A DNA stretch of 32,383 bases from a virus. This document shows positions 25,625 through 30,549 of this stretch, piece after piece; the stretch's first letter is position 1; the number at the start of each line of letters is the position of its first letter. The translations under genes were made by a program, and so were the position numbers. The stretch covers positions 1 to 32,383 of the IMG/VR virus record IMGVR_UViG_3300037264_003406; one strand, given 5' to 3'. The notes beneath the pieces were generated by a model. That model did no database searches, was not told the DNA's origin, and was given only the letters and a program-made list of their open reading frames with translations.

Positions 25625-25653
25625 TTGCGTAATTTTTTGTAGTGCGGTACGAT
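25625..25653 (+). promoter_or_regulatory. Leaderless promoter for sspB-like gene
   Basis: TTGCGT (25625-25630), 17-base spacer (A/T-rich start AATTTTTTG), TACGAT (25648-25653), then six bases (GTACAA) and ATG 25660. The layout is identical to the RHH promoter (TTGC.T-17-TAC..T-6-ATG). No Shine-Dalgarno is visible. This decides the start codon: the GTG at 25642 lies upstream of the expected transcript start. Confidence 0.6.
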
Positions 25654-25659
25654 GTACAA

Positions 25660-26118
25660 ATGAGCTACGGAAAACATCGACTCACTGTGTTATCAAAAGC
25701 CACCTACTTCAAGGCACTGCTAGCCCGTGATCACATGTGCATGGTGCATGTGGACACGAACCACAAAGACGTTGAGGTCCCTGACGTATTCAAAGGCCGC
25801 CCACGCATCGCACTTGGGTTTGCCGACTTCGGGAAGAACCCACTCAAAAATCTGTCTGTTCACCACAGCGGCATCCAAGCGACGCTCGCATTCAACCCTA
25901 TGCTTGTAGGCGAAAGCAACACCTACTACGATTGCAGCCTGCCATGGGCATCCATCTTCTGCATCGTTGAAGTCGGCGGTGAAGGGCTGTTCTGGGCAGA
26001 AGATGCTCCACCTGAAATCGCTAACGAGTACACGGCCATCACCGAAGTGACGGACCCTTCCGGAAACGTTAAACTAGCTGTCATCATAGGAAACGACCCC
26101 ACACCCTCAGACGCCTAA
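25660..26118 (+). CDS. SspB-like ClpXP protease adaptor
   Basis: 152 residues from ATG 25660. The body follows SspB layout: helix 'LSKATYFKALLA', strand 'CMVHVDTNHKDVEVPDVFKGRPRIALGFADFG' (in part), 'NLSVHHSGIQATLAFN', then 'CSLPWASIFCIVEVGGEGLFWAEDAPPE', which matches 'v..P...v.aIya...g.g..f.e' of SspB and the variant family in Myxococcota-type bacteria. SspB tethers ssrA-tagged and other substrates to ClpXP. The E. coli C-terminal ClpX-binding motif (ALRVVK-type) is not obvious in this short tail. First gene of an operon with an RRM protein; a free ClpX-type zinc domain is encoded nearby on the other strand. Fold assignment good; activity inferred. Confidence 0.72.
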   Translation: MSYGKHRLTVLSKATYFKALLARDHMCMVHVDTNHKDVEVPDVFKGRPRIALGFADFGKNPLKNLSVHHSGIQATLAFNPMLVGESNTYYDCSLPWASIFCIVEVGGEGLFWAEDAPPEIANEYTAITEVTDPSGNVKLAVIIGNDPTPSDA

Positions 26119-26540
26119 TGCAATCTCTATTCGTCGGCAACATCCCATACCAAGCAACCGAAGCTGAATTGGAGGCTATGTTCCTCCAGTTTGGATTTAA
26201 ACCACGGTCCGTTCGGATCATCCAAGACAGAGAAACCGGTCAGTCCCGCGGATTCGGTTTCGTGGAACTAGCGGATGACACAGAGCGTAACCGCGCCAAG
26301 ACACTGCTAGACGGACAGCTACTCAACGGACGCTCCCTAGCCATCCGAGACGCTGACTCCAAACCGCCAAGCTCACGTGGCCGTGACGGGGGCAGCGGAG
26401 GCCCACAGCAAGCGTTGCAGAACTCTGCGCCACCGCCAGACCCAAGACACAATGACAGCGGGTACGGGCACGGGGAGCGTAAAGAACACAAAGGGCGAAG
26501 TCGGCGCAGACGCGACGACGACAGCGGCGAACACTGGTAG
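26118..26540 (+). CDS. Single-RRM RNA-binding protein
   Basis: 140 residues, ATG overlapping the SspB-like stop by one base. Residues 1-78 form a complete RNA recognition motif: RNP2 LFVGNI (residues 4-9) and RNP1 RGFGFVEL (44-51) with the correct aromatic residues Phe5, Phe46 and Phe48, plus 'ATEAELEAMFLQFG' and 'AKTLLDGQLLNGRSLAI'. The C-terminal ~60 residues are Gly/Ser/Pro then Arg/Lys-rich (RGRDGGSGG; KEHKGRSRRRRDDD), as in bacterial cold-shock RRM proteins. It should bind single-stranded RNA. The gene directly downstream has a hairpin over its start codon, a possible target. RRM proteins are known in bacteria but rare in phages. Confidence 0.88.
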   Translation: MQSLFVGNIPYQATEAELEAMFLQFGFKPRSVRIIQDRETGQSRGFGFVELADDTERNRAKTLLDGQLLNGRSLAIRDADSKPPSSRGRDGGSGGPQQALQNSAPPPDPRHNDSGYGHGERKEHKGRSRRRRDDDSGEHW

Positions 26541-26566
26541 CTACAACCCGGCTGCGATAACCTACC

Positions 26567-26584
26567 CACGGGAGGTTTCCCGTG
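26567..26584 (+). promoter_or_regulatory. Hairpin sequestering RBS and GTG start
   Basis: CACGGGA (26567-26573) pairs perfectly over seven base pairs with TCCCGTG (26578-26584) around a GGTT loop. The stem and loop contain the GGGAGG Shine-Dalgarno (26570-26575) and the 3' strand ends with the GTG start codon (26582-26584). In the folded state both signals are hidden, so translation would need opening by ribosomes, temperature or a protein. Confidence 0.6.
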
Positions 26585-27085
26585 AAACATTTACGCCTCG
26601 CGTTATTGCACCTAGCGTGCGTCGGCCCCAATGCCCTTGCAGCCCTGATTCTCGCGTTTGTCATGGTCATGTGGGGGCAGCAAACCCATGTCATCAAAGG
26701 CGTGGCGTTTGTGGAACTAGACCCAGATTCCTGGCTGGCACGGGGACCCTACAAGATGTGGGGTGGAACAACCTTTGGCCCGCACGGGGTCATGGTCAAC
26801 TATGCCCAACTGGGTGTCGCAGATCATGAGTTGGTCCACACAGAACAAATGCAAGCGGAGGCAGTACAGAACATCGTGCTGACTGCGCTCATGTCGCTCA
26901 CTACAGGCTTCGGCACTGCCACGCTCATCTGCGTCCTCTGGTGGGTCTTAAGCCCATTGACAGCCTTAACAGCAGCGAATCTGACGGCCCTGCTGCGTGG
27001 CGAAAAAGGCTACCTTGGGTCACACTTTGAAGAAGGTGCACGTGCCCACGACCACGAAGAACACAAGGAACCCAATGGACGCTGA
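26582..27085 (+). CDS. Membrane protein with HELVH metallopeptidase-like motif
   Basis: 167 residues from GTG 26582 (GGAGG six bases upstream). A first transmembrane helix spans about residues 5-32, a second about 98-125. Between them lies 'GVADHELVHTEQMQAEA' with HELVH at 82-86, a match to HExxH zinc-peptidase motifs; 'YLGSHFEEGARAHDHEEH' near 144-161 could give the third ligand (Glu150/151). The arrangement 'HE.vH..Q....' then a membrane segment then '.Y...FE..A' is one I associate with a family of small bacterial membrane proteins of unknown function. Role could be in lysis, envelope modification or superinfection control; not demonstrated. Overlaps the next gene by 11 bases. Confidence 0.6.
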   Translation: MKHLRLALLHLACVGPNALAALILAFVMVMWGQQTHVIKGVAFVELDPDSWLARGPYKMWGGTTFGPHGVMVNYAQLGVADHELVHTEQMQAEAVQNIVLTALMSLTTGFGTATLICVLWWVLSPLTALTAANLTALLRGEKGYLGSHFEEGARAHDHEEHKEPNGR

Positions 27086-27638
27086 TCGACGCAATAAGCT
27101 AACCACCGCGCTGAAAATCATCGGCGCCGTCGCAGGCATCCTCGGCGCATCAGGGGGTAGCTACATACAAGCCCGGTCAGAGTCACGACAGGATGCAGAC
27201 ATCACGTACCAAACCCTCCGAACACAGGTCACAAATCTGGAGGAAGCGACAGCGTACCTGATTGCAGAGTTGGACATCCTGAAAGCCCGAGAAATTCTCA
27301 AAGAGCACGACCTCCCGCCAGAAACCATGGCTGAACTGGAAAAACTTCTCGGTGTAGCTGGAACAGAACCGTTCCAACCAAGGCCAGCAGAGCCTACTGG
27401 GCGGCGTTTGTCTCGGCGTGCTGGTGGTGGCGGTGAACGTGCGCCGCAAGAAGGCCCTGCCGCGGAAGCCGAACCTGAAACAGCGGCGCTGATTGAAGCC
27501 GCAACTGTGCAACTCAGGCAGGCGTACGACGCCAAGAATCGCGTTTCTAAACCCGATTGGTTGGATGAATCCAATAAAATGCCGGAGCTTCCCGCCACAC
27601 TTGACGAAGCTGCGCAGCAACGCATTTGGACAAAATAA
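27075..27638 (+). CDS. Membrane-anchored coiled-coil protein, spanin-like layout
   Basis: 187 residues starting at ATG 27075 (AAGGA seven bases upstream); the longer version from 26997 lies within the previous gene and lacks an RBS. One N-terminal transmembrane helix (about residues 11-30, 'LKIIGAVAGILGASGG'), then a coiled coil (about 40-85, 'TLRTQVTNLEEATAYLIAELDILKAREIL' in part), a Pro/Gly/Glu-rich linker and a helical tail. This N-in membrane anchor with periplasmic coiled coil is like an inner-membrane spanin, but no outer-membrane lipoprotein partner or endolysin is visible in the window, so the lysis role is only a suggestion. Other options are a holin regulator or a scaffold. Confidence 0.5.
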   Translation: MDADRRNKLTTALKIIGAVAGILGASGGSYIQARSESRQDADITYQTLRTQVTNLEEATAYLIAELDILKAREILKEHDLPPETMAELEKLLGVAGTEPFQPRPAEPTGRRLSRRAGGGGERAPQEGPAAEAEPETAALIEAATVQLRQAYDAKNRVSKPDWLDESNKMPELPATLDEAAQQRIWTK

Positions 27639-27667
27639 AGAATAAGCCTGCGAAGGAAAAGCAACAT

Positions 27668-27979
27668 ATGGAAGCGGTGTTGGAGTACGCCGCTGAGTAT
27701 CAGATTGCGCACCAACGCGTTGGGTTCCAAAGCGAGTTCGTGCTGAACAAGCGGGACGATGGGGCGTGGTGTCTTGAGGCGCGGAGCACAGTGCACAAGC
27801 TGCGGATCTGTATGTCGTGCCTCTGCTTCGAGCTGACAGCGTACCCGCTCGTTGAACAACGGGTCACAACAGATCTCTCAGAGCGCCACACCTACGGTCT
27901 GTTCTGCCCCTCATGCGCGAACCACATAGCGAAGGCTAGCGCCCAGTGGGCCACATACGTTCGGTGTACTGCGAACTAA
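27668..27979 (+). CDS. Zinc-ribbon-like protein (CxxC...CPxC)
   Basis: 103 residues from ATG 27668 with AGGA about ten bases upstream; a TTG at 27626 is a less likely alternative. Four cysteines in two pairs, Cys48-x2-Cys51 ('ICMSC') and Cys80-x2-Cys83 ('FCPSC'), with 'RHTYGLFCPSCANHIAK', recall the 'iC..Ckkir......yi......shGiCp.Ca..' domain that often accompanies bacterial signalling proteins. It probably binds zinc. Last gene of the plus-strand operon; its TAA overlaps the TAG of the convergent minus-strand gene (shared CTAA at 27976-27979). Biochemical role unknown. Confidence 0.55.
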   Translation: MEAVLEYAAEYQIAHQRVGFQSEFVLNKRDDGAWCLEARSTVHKLRICMSCLCFELTAYPLVEQRVTTDLSERHTYGLFCPSCANHIAKASAQWATYVRCTAN

Positions 27980-28317
27980 ACAAACGGATTCTTCTTCAAC
28001 ATCTCTAGCTCAAACACGTAGAAGACATTTGTGTTCGGTAGCTGAGACGGAACTTGCGCAACGCCAAAATCGATTCGGCCCAGTAGGCCGCCTAGCTCCT
28101 CGTGTGTCTGCGACGTTCCGCGTAGCAGGATGATGCGACGATTTGAGGACTTTGTGATCGACTCGTCTACAACAACCAGGCGCAAATTGCTCGCGCTGGT
28201 CATGAACACTTCCACGAAGAAAGCGTTTTCTGGCGCGGTGAAGCTAAGGATCTCGCCCTCAACACCTACGATGGTGAGGTCGATCGTCTGAAAGTCCATT
28301 CGCTGTCTGATCGGCAC
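27976..28317 (-). CDS. Hypothetical protein downstream of tRNA-Ile
   Basis: 113 residues from GTG 28317. The GGAGGA that serves as Shine-Dalgarno is the 3' end of the tRNA-Ile acceptor stem, five bases upstream, which supports this start over the ATG at 28299. The sequence ('MDFQTIDLTIVGVEGEILSFTAPENAFFVEVFM' in part, later 'RRIILLRGTSQTHEELGGLLGRIDFGV') is a mixed alpha/beta protein with no recognised motif. It is the last gene of the HNH operon and its expression may depend on whether the tRNA has been cut out of the transcript. Function unknown. Confidence 0.55.
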   Translation of the reverse strand: MPIRQRMDFQTIDLTIVGVEGEILSFTAPENAFFVEVFMTSASNLRLVVVDESITKSSNRRIILLRGTSQTHEELGGLLGRIDFGVAQVPSQLPNTNVFYVFELEMLKKNPFV

Positions 28318-28321
28318 ATGG

Positions 28322-28394
28322 TCCTCCGGGTAGGAATTGAACCTAACATCGTGCGCTTATAAAGCACCAGCTTTGACCACTAAGCTACCGGAGG
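28322..28394 (-). tRNA. tRNA-Ile(TAT)
   Basis: 73 nt. Acceptor CCTCCGG pairs perfectly with CCGGAGG, A73, T8-A9, D-stem GCTT/AAGC, anticodon loop TTTATAA gives TAT at 34-36 (reads ATA), T-arm TTAGG-TTCAATT-CCTAC. The DNA after A73 reads CCA, so the 3' end is encoded, unlike the other tRNAs here. T8-A9-G10 supplies the TAG stop of the upstream zinc gene, and its 3' acceptor strand supplies the RBS of the downstream gene. Confidence 0.85.
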
Positions 28395-28570
28395 ATTCGT
28401 CTCTTCTGCAACATTGCAACTAAGTCAGGGTTGGCTTGTTGGGTGGCAGCCCACCATGCCTGTTCTGCGCATTGCAAACAGATACGTATCTCAGGCTTGT
28501 CGGCCCGAGCTACGTGGGGGTTCGAGTCAGTGTCTACCCCTTCGCAGAAAAGACACGGTGAGCCAGCCAT
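28385..28570 (-). CDS. Small protein with ClpX-type zinc-binding domain
   Basis: 61 residues from ATG 28570, which follows the HNH stop by one base (TAG-G-ATG); a longer version from 28621 overlaps HNH by 50 bases. Residues 6-34 hold Cys6-x2-Cys9-x21-Cys31-x2-Cys34 with 'ICLQCAEQA', like the ClpX N-terminal zinc-binding domain ('CSFC'...'ICDEC'; usual inner spacing about 18). In ClpX this domain dimerises and docks SspB and substrates. A free domain could act as decoy or dominant partner for ClpX adaptors; generic zinc-ribbon is the alternative. Its stop codon TAG lies inside tRNA-Ile. The phage also encodes an SspB-like protein. Confidence 0.6.
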   Translation of the reverse strand: MAGSPCLFCEGVDTDSNPHVARADKPEIRICLQCAEQAWWAATQQANPDLVAMLQKRRILR

Positions 28571-28571
28571 C

Positions 28572-29099
28572 CTAGCGATCCAGCGAGCCTGTCCAATAAG
28601 GCGCCCACTCTGGAGGGACATCCCCTGTTCGCATGGTCACAGTTATGGTTGGGAGAAAAGCTGGCTTTACTGGCTGGGACAGGAGCTTGAGCCCCGCCTG
28701 TTGTGGAGTCTGGTTGGCCTTCAGGTGGTTGCACTCAATGCATGAGCACACCACGTTCTCCCATGTTGTCTTCCCACCCTGTGCCCGTGGAATGACATGG
28801 TCCAAGTTCAGCTCTTCCGAGAAGAACTTGTTCCCACAGTATTGGCAACGGAACTTGTCCCGTGTGTAGATGTTCAAGCGTGAGAACTTCAATCGGATAC
28901 GTTTCCGATCAAACTTCGTGAGGACACGGACAACCGAAGGCAAAGGGTAGTCCATTGTGACACCGCGGATCGTGCGGTCACGGCTGTACTCTACGACCTG
29001 AACCTTCTTGTTGAAGAGGTCTGTAATGGCGCGTTGCCAACCTTCTACACGTAGAGGTCGCCACTCCGCATCGAGAAATAGAACTGCCGTTGTCATCAT
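28572..29099 (-). CDS. HNH endonuclease
   Basis: 175 residues (ATGATG at 29099/29096). A zinc-bound HNH core is plain: Cys85-x2-Cys88 ('CQYCGN'), 'LNLDHVIPRAQGGKTTWENVV' (Asp100-His101, Trp113, Asn115) and Cys120-x2-Cys123-Asn-His125 ('CIECNHLKAN'). The N-terminal ~70 residues ('AVLFLDAEWRPLRVEGWQRAITDLF') match the helper domain of the bacterial 'HNH endonuclease family' proteins. It may be a homing nuclease or a host-DNA or packaging-related nuclease. First gene of a minus-strand operon with its own promoter and with the ClpX-type zinc gene directly after its stop. Confidence 0.9.
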   Translation of the reverse strand: MMTTAVLFLDAEWRPLRVEGWQRAITDLFNKKVQVVEYSRDRTIRGVTMDYPLPSVVRVLTKFDRKRIRLKFSRLNIYTRDKFRCQYCGNKFFSEELNLDHVIPRAQGGKTTWENVVCSCIECNHLKANQTPQQAGLKLLSQPVKPAFLPTITVTMRTGDVPPEWAPYWTGSLDR

Positions 29100-29112
29100 A
29101 GCCCCGTTCTTT

Positions 29113-29141
29113 GTTGTAGTTTAATTCCGCTACACAGTCAA
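29113..29141 (-). promoter_or_regulatory. Promoter for HNH operon
   Basis: On the minus strand TTGACT (29141-29136) and TACAAC (29118-29113) are 17 bases apart. The predicted start lies about six bases before the ATG at 29099, so the leader is very short. It is placed between the tRNA-cluster hairpin and the HNH gene. Confidence 0.5.
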
Positions 29142-29156
29142 GTGTGCAAAGATAAC

Positions 29157-29183
29157 GCCCCCGGTTGCGTGCGGTGCGGGGGC
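29157..29183 (-). terminator. GC hairpin ending the tRNA-Leu cluster transcript
   Basis: GCCCCCG (29157-29163) and CGGGGGC (29177-29183) pair perfectly, loop of 13. On the minus strand it is followed by GTTATCTTT, a poor U-tract. It lies 34 bases after the last tRNA and just upstream of the HNH promoter, the expected place of a terminator. Confidence 0.5.
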
Positions 29184-29216
29184 AACGGACCGGAACTACA
29201 TGCACGCTGGCCATTG

Positions 29217-29291
29217 TCCTTGCGGCGGGATTCGAACCCGCACTGCCTCGTTTTTGAAACGAGGGCCTCTTCCAAGTTGGGCTACGCAAGG
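29217..29291 (-). tRNA. tRNA with Leu anticodon CAA, short variable loop
   Basis: 75 nt. Acceptor CCTTGCG/CGCAAGG perfect, T8-A9, D-arm GCC/GGC, anticodon stem CTCGT/ACGAG with loop TTCAAAA (anticodon CAA, reads TTG), five-base variable loop GCAGT, T-arm GCGGG-TTCGAAT-CCCGC, A73. No long variable arm, which bacterial tRNA-Leu normally has. Confidence 0.85.
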
Positions 29292-29294
29292 TTG

Positions 29295-29369
29295 TACCGA
29301 GAGAGGGATTCGAACCCACACTGTCTCCGTTCTAAGCGGAGTGTCTCCTTCCAATTGGACTATCTCGGC
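29295..29369 (-). tRNA. tRNA with Leu anticodon TAG, short variable loop
   Basis: 75 nt. Acceptor GCCGAGA/TCTCGGT (G1-U72 wobble), T8-A9, D-arm GTC/GAC, anticodon stem CTCCG/CGGAG with loop CTTAGAA (anticodon TAG, reads CTA), variable ACAGT, A73. Not an amber suppressor (that would be CTA). Class I variable loop, although the anticodon is leucine. Confidence 0.83.
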
Positions 29370-29371
29370 AA

Positions 29372-29445
29372 TAGCACCGATGAGATTCGAACTCACACTG
29401 GACACGTTCTTAGCGTGCTCCCTCTTCCAGTTGGGGTACGGTGCC
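29372..29445 (-). tRNA. tRNA with Leu anticodon AAG, short variable loop
   Basis: 74 nt. Acceptor GGCACCG/CGGTGCT (G1-U72 wobble), T8-A9, D-arm CCC/GGG, anticodon stem GCACG/CGTGT with loop CTAAGAA (anticodon AAG, reads CTT), variable TCCAGT-like short loop, T-arm GTGAG-TTCGAAT-CTCAT, A73. A34 in a leucine tRNA is rare in bacteria. Confidence 0.83.
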
Positions 29446-29454
29446 AAATTACAG

Positions 29455-29528
29455 TGGGCCTGGTGGGATTCGAACCCACAACATTCTGGGTTTAAGTCAG
29501 ACGCGTCTGCCGATTGCGCCACAGGCCC
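29455..29528 (-). tRNA. tRNA with Leu anticodon TAA, short variable loop
   Basis: 74 nt. Acceptor GGGCCTG/CAGGCCC perfect, T8-G9, D-arm GCGC/GCGT, anticodon stem TCTGA/CCAGA (A31-C39 mismatch), loop CTTAAAC (anticodon TAA, reads TTA), short variable loop, T-arm GTGGG-TTCGAAT-CCCAC, A73. Begins five bases after the methyltransferase stop. Confidence 0.83.
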
Positions 29529-29533
29529 GAAAA

Positions 29534-30142
29534 TCAAACTCTAACGTACCAGTCAGTCTGACCAGTTGTCTCAAACTTACCGTGGAAGACTTGATCCAGG
29601 GCAGCGTAAATCCCCGGATGCTCAACGAACTGACCGTCAACGATACCCGCGCGTTTTCCAGCTAGTAAACCGCCAGGCTTAACCCGCCGACGCCAAACTT
29701 CAATCTCATGAACTACATGTTCTGTTGCGTGCGTGTTGTCCAAGAAAACAAGGTCTAGCGACCCGAGACCAAACACACCTGCAACTTGAGGTGAGGACGC
29801 CTGCATAACATGATGTTTGTCTGCGCCATGCGGGCGCCCCCTACGAAAGAACTCGAAGGTATCTCGGAAGCTACTAACGCTTGTTCGCGGAGGATGCTTA
29901 GCTACATGTTGCTGGATAATCAAACGAGCTGCTTGGCTCAAACGTGATTCGTCGAAAGCGTCCAACATCCACAACTGAATGTCTTTTCCCGACGCTTCGA
30001 TCATCTTCGCAATGCCCTGCGACGCACTGCCGAAAAGAACACCCGCCTCAACAAACGTCGCGTGGTTTGGTGCCTGGTCGACTGCTAGCTGAAAAAACTT
30101 TGGGCAGCTATACCACCCCGGTATTCCGTCAACAATTACCAT
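29534..30142 (-). CDS. Class I SAM-dependent methyltransferase
   Basis: 202 residues. 'HATFVEAGVLFGSASQGIAKMIEASGKDIQLWMLDAF' (in part) gives motif I (E-A-G-x-x-x-G-x-x) with acidic Asp in 'LDAF' that would bind the SAM ribose; 'LDLVFLDNTHATEHVVHEIEVWRRRVKPGGLLAG' (in part) is the 'DlvfiDg.H.ye.v..Di..W...lkpGG...G' block of the Methyltransf_24 type. Substrate cannot be read: sugar, small-molecule and protein methyltransferases share the fold. It leads into the four-tRNA cluster on the same strand. Upstream TATGTT sits five bases before the ATG, so a leaderless mRNA is possible but the -35 is weak. Confidence 0.78.
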   Translation of the reverse strand: MVIVDGIPGWYSCPKFFQLAVDQAPNHATFVEAGVLFGSASQGIAKMIEASGKDIQLWMLDAFDESRLSQAARLIIQQHVAKHPPRTSVSSFRDTFEFFRRGRPHGADKHHVMQASSPQVAGVFGLGSLDLVFLDNTHATEHVVHEIEVWRRRVKPGGLLAGKRAGIVDGQFVEHPGIYAALDQVFHGKFETTGQTDWYVRV

Positions 30143-30160
30143 GTTTCAACATACCATACG

Positions 30161-30189
30161 TGGTCAATACCGTAGTTCTGTTGTAGTGT
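30161..30189 (+). promoter_or_regulatory. Leaderless promoter candidate for DUF3467 gene
   Basis: TGGTCA (30161-30166), 17-base spacer, TAGTGT (30184-30189), then CCCAAC and ATG 30196. The -10 box ends six bases before the ATG, the same geometry as two promoters near 25.4-25.7 kb, although the -35 is weaker (four of six). It lies in the 53-base gap of a divergent gene pair. Confidence 0.4.
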
Positions 30190-30195
30190 CCCAAC

Positions 30196-30489
30196 ATGGA
30201 ACAGAAGATCAACCTAACCATACCGGAAGAACAAAAGCTTGGACGCTTTGTGAACCTGGTGTTCATTAATCACAGCGCCGACATGTTCACCGTTGACATG
30301 GTGTACGTTCAAGGCGCCTTGAGCAACACTCACATACAGGAAGCCGTCACCATCAGTCGTTCGCATATCACGCCTGGACATGCGAAACGACTCGTCGCAG
30401 CCCTGCAGAAGAACATTGATGGTTACGAAGAACGTTTCGGAAAGATCGATCCGGGAACACCGGTCGTTATCCTACCGAACGCCAATTAG
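30196..30489 (+). CDS. DUF3467 family protein
   Basis: 97 residues. The sequence 'LGRFVNLVFINHSADMFTVDMVYVQGAL' (in part), then 'TISRSHITPGHAKRLVAALQKNIDGYEERFGKI' (in part) has the DUF3467 pattern: 'N...i.hs..eF..DF......' followed by 'ri..sp.haKrL...L..nl..YE..fG.i'. The family is small, cytoplasmic and of unknown function. It is monocistronic, plus-strand among minus-strand genes, with a promoter placed for a leaderless mRNA. Phage copies may contribute to takeover of host processes, but nothing here shows how. Confidence 0.7.
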   Translation: MEQKINLTIPEEQKLGRFVNLVFINHSADMFTVDMVYVQGALSNTHIQEAVTISRSHITPGHAKRLVAALQKNIDGYEERFGKIDPGTPVVILPNAN

Positions 30490-30549
30490 TACAGGTGGAG
30501 GGCGTTGTGTCCACGGCGGGTTTTGATTTCCGTCAGACGACACCCGCGT

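Noticed and set aside
25642-25659. GTG start for the SspB-like gene
   Set aside because: It lies upstream of the expected transcription start; ATG 25660 is exactly six bases after the -10 box.
27161-27859. Minus-strand 232-residue frame
   Set aside because: It spans two plus-strand genes with good RBSs and domain features; its own sequence is rich in Ser/Ala/Arg without motifs.
29295-29369. Amber suppressor tRNA
   Set aside because: The anticodon is TAG, which reads CTA (Leu); a suppressor of TAG stops would need anticodon CTA.
29142-29544. Plus-strand frames with repeated 'RTHT' and 'WDSNPQ' segments
   Set aside because: These are the well-known false proteins read antisense through tRNA T-arms; the minus strand carries four complete tRNAs.
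30516-30547. Bidirectional terminator between the convergent DUF3467 and DUF3268 genes
   Set aside because: GCGGGT/ACCCGC pair but with a 20-base loop and no U-tract on either strand; too weak to annotate.
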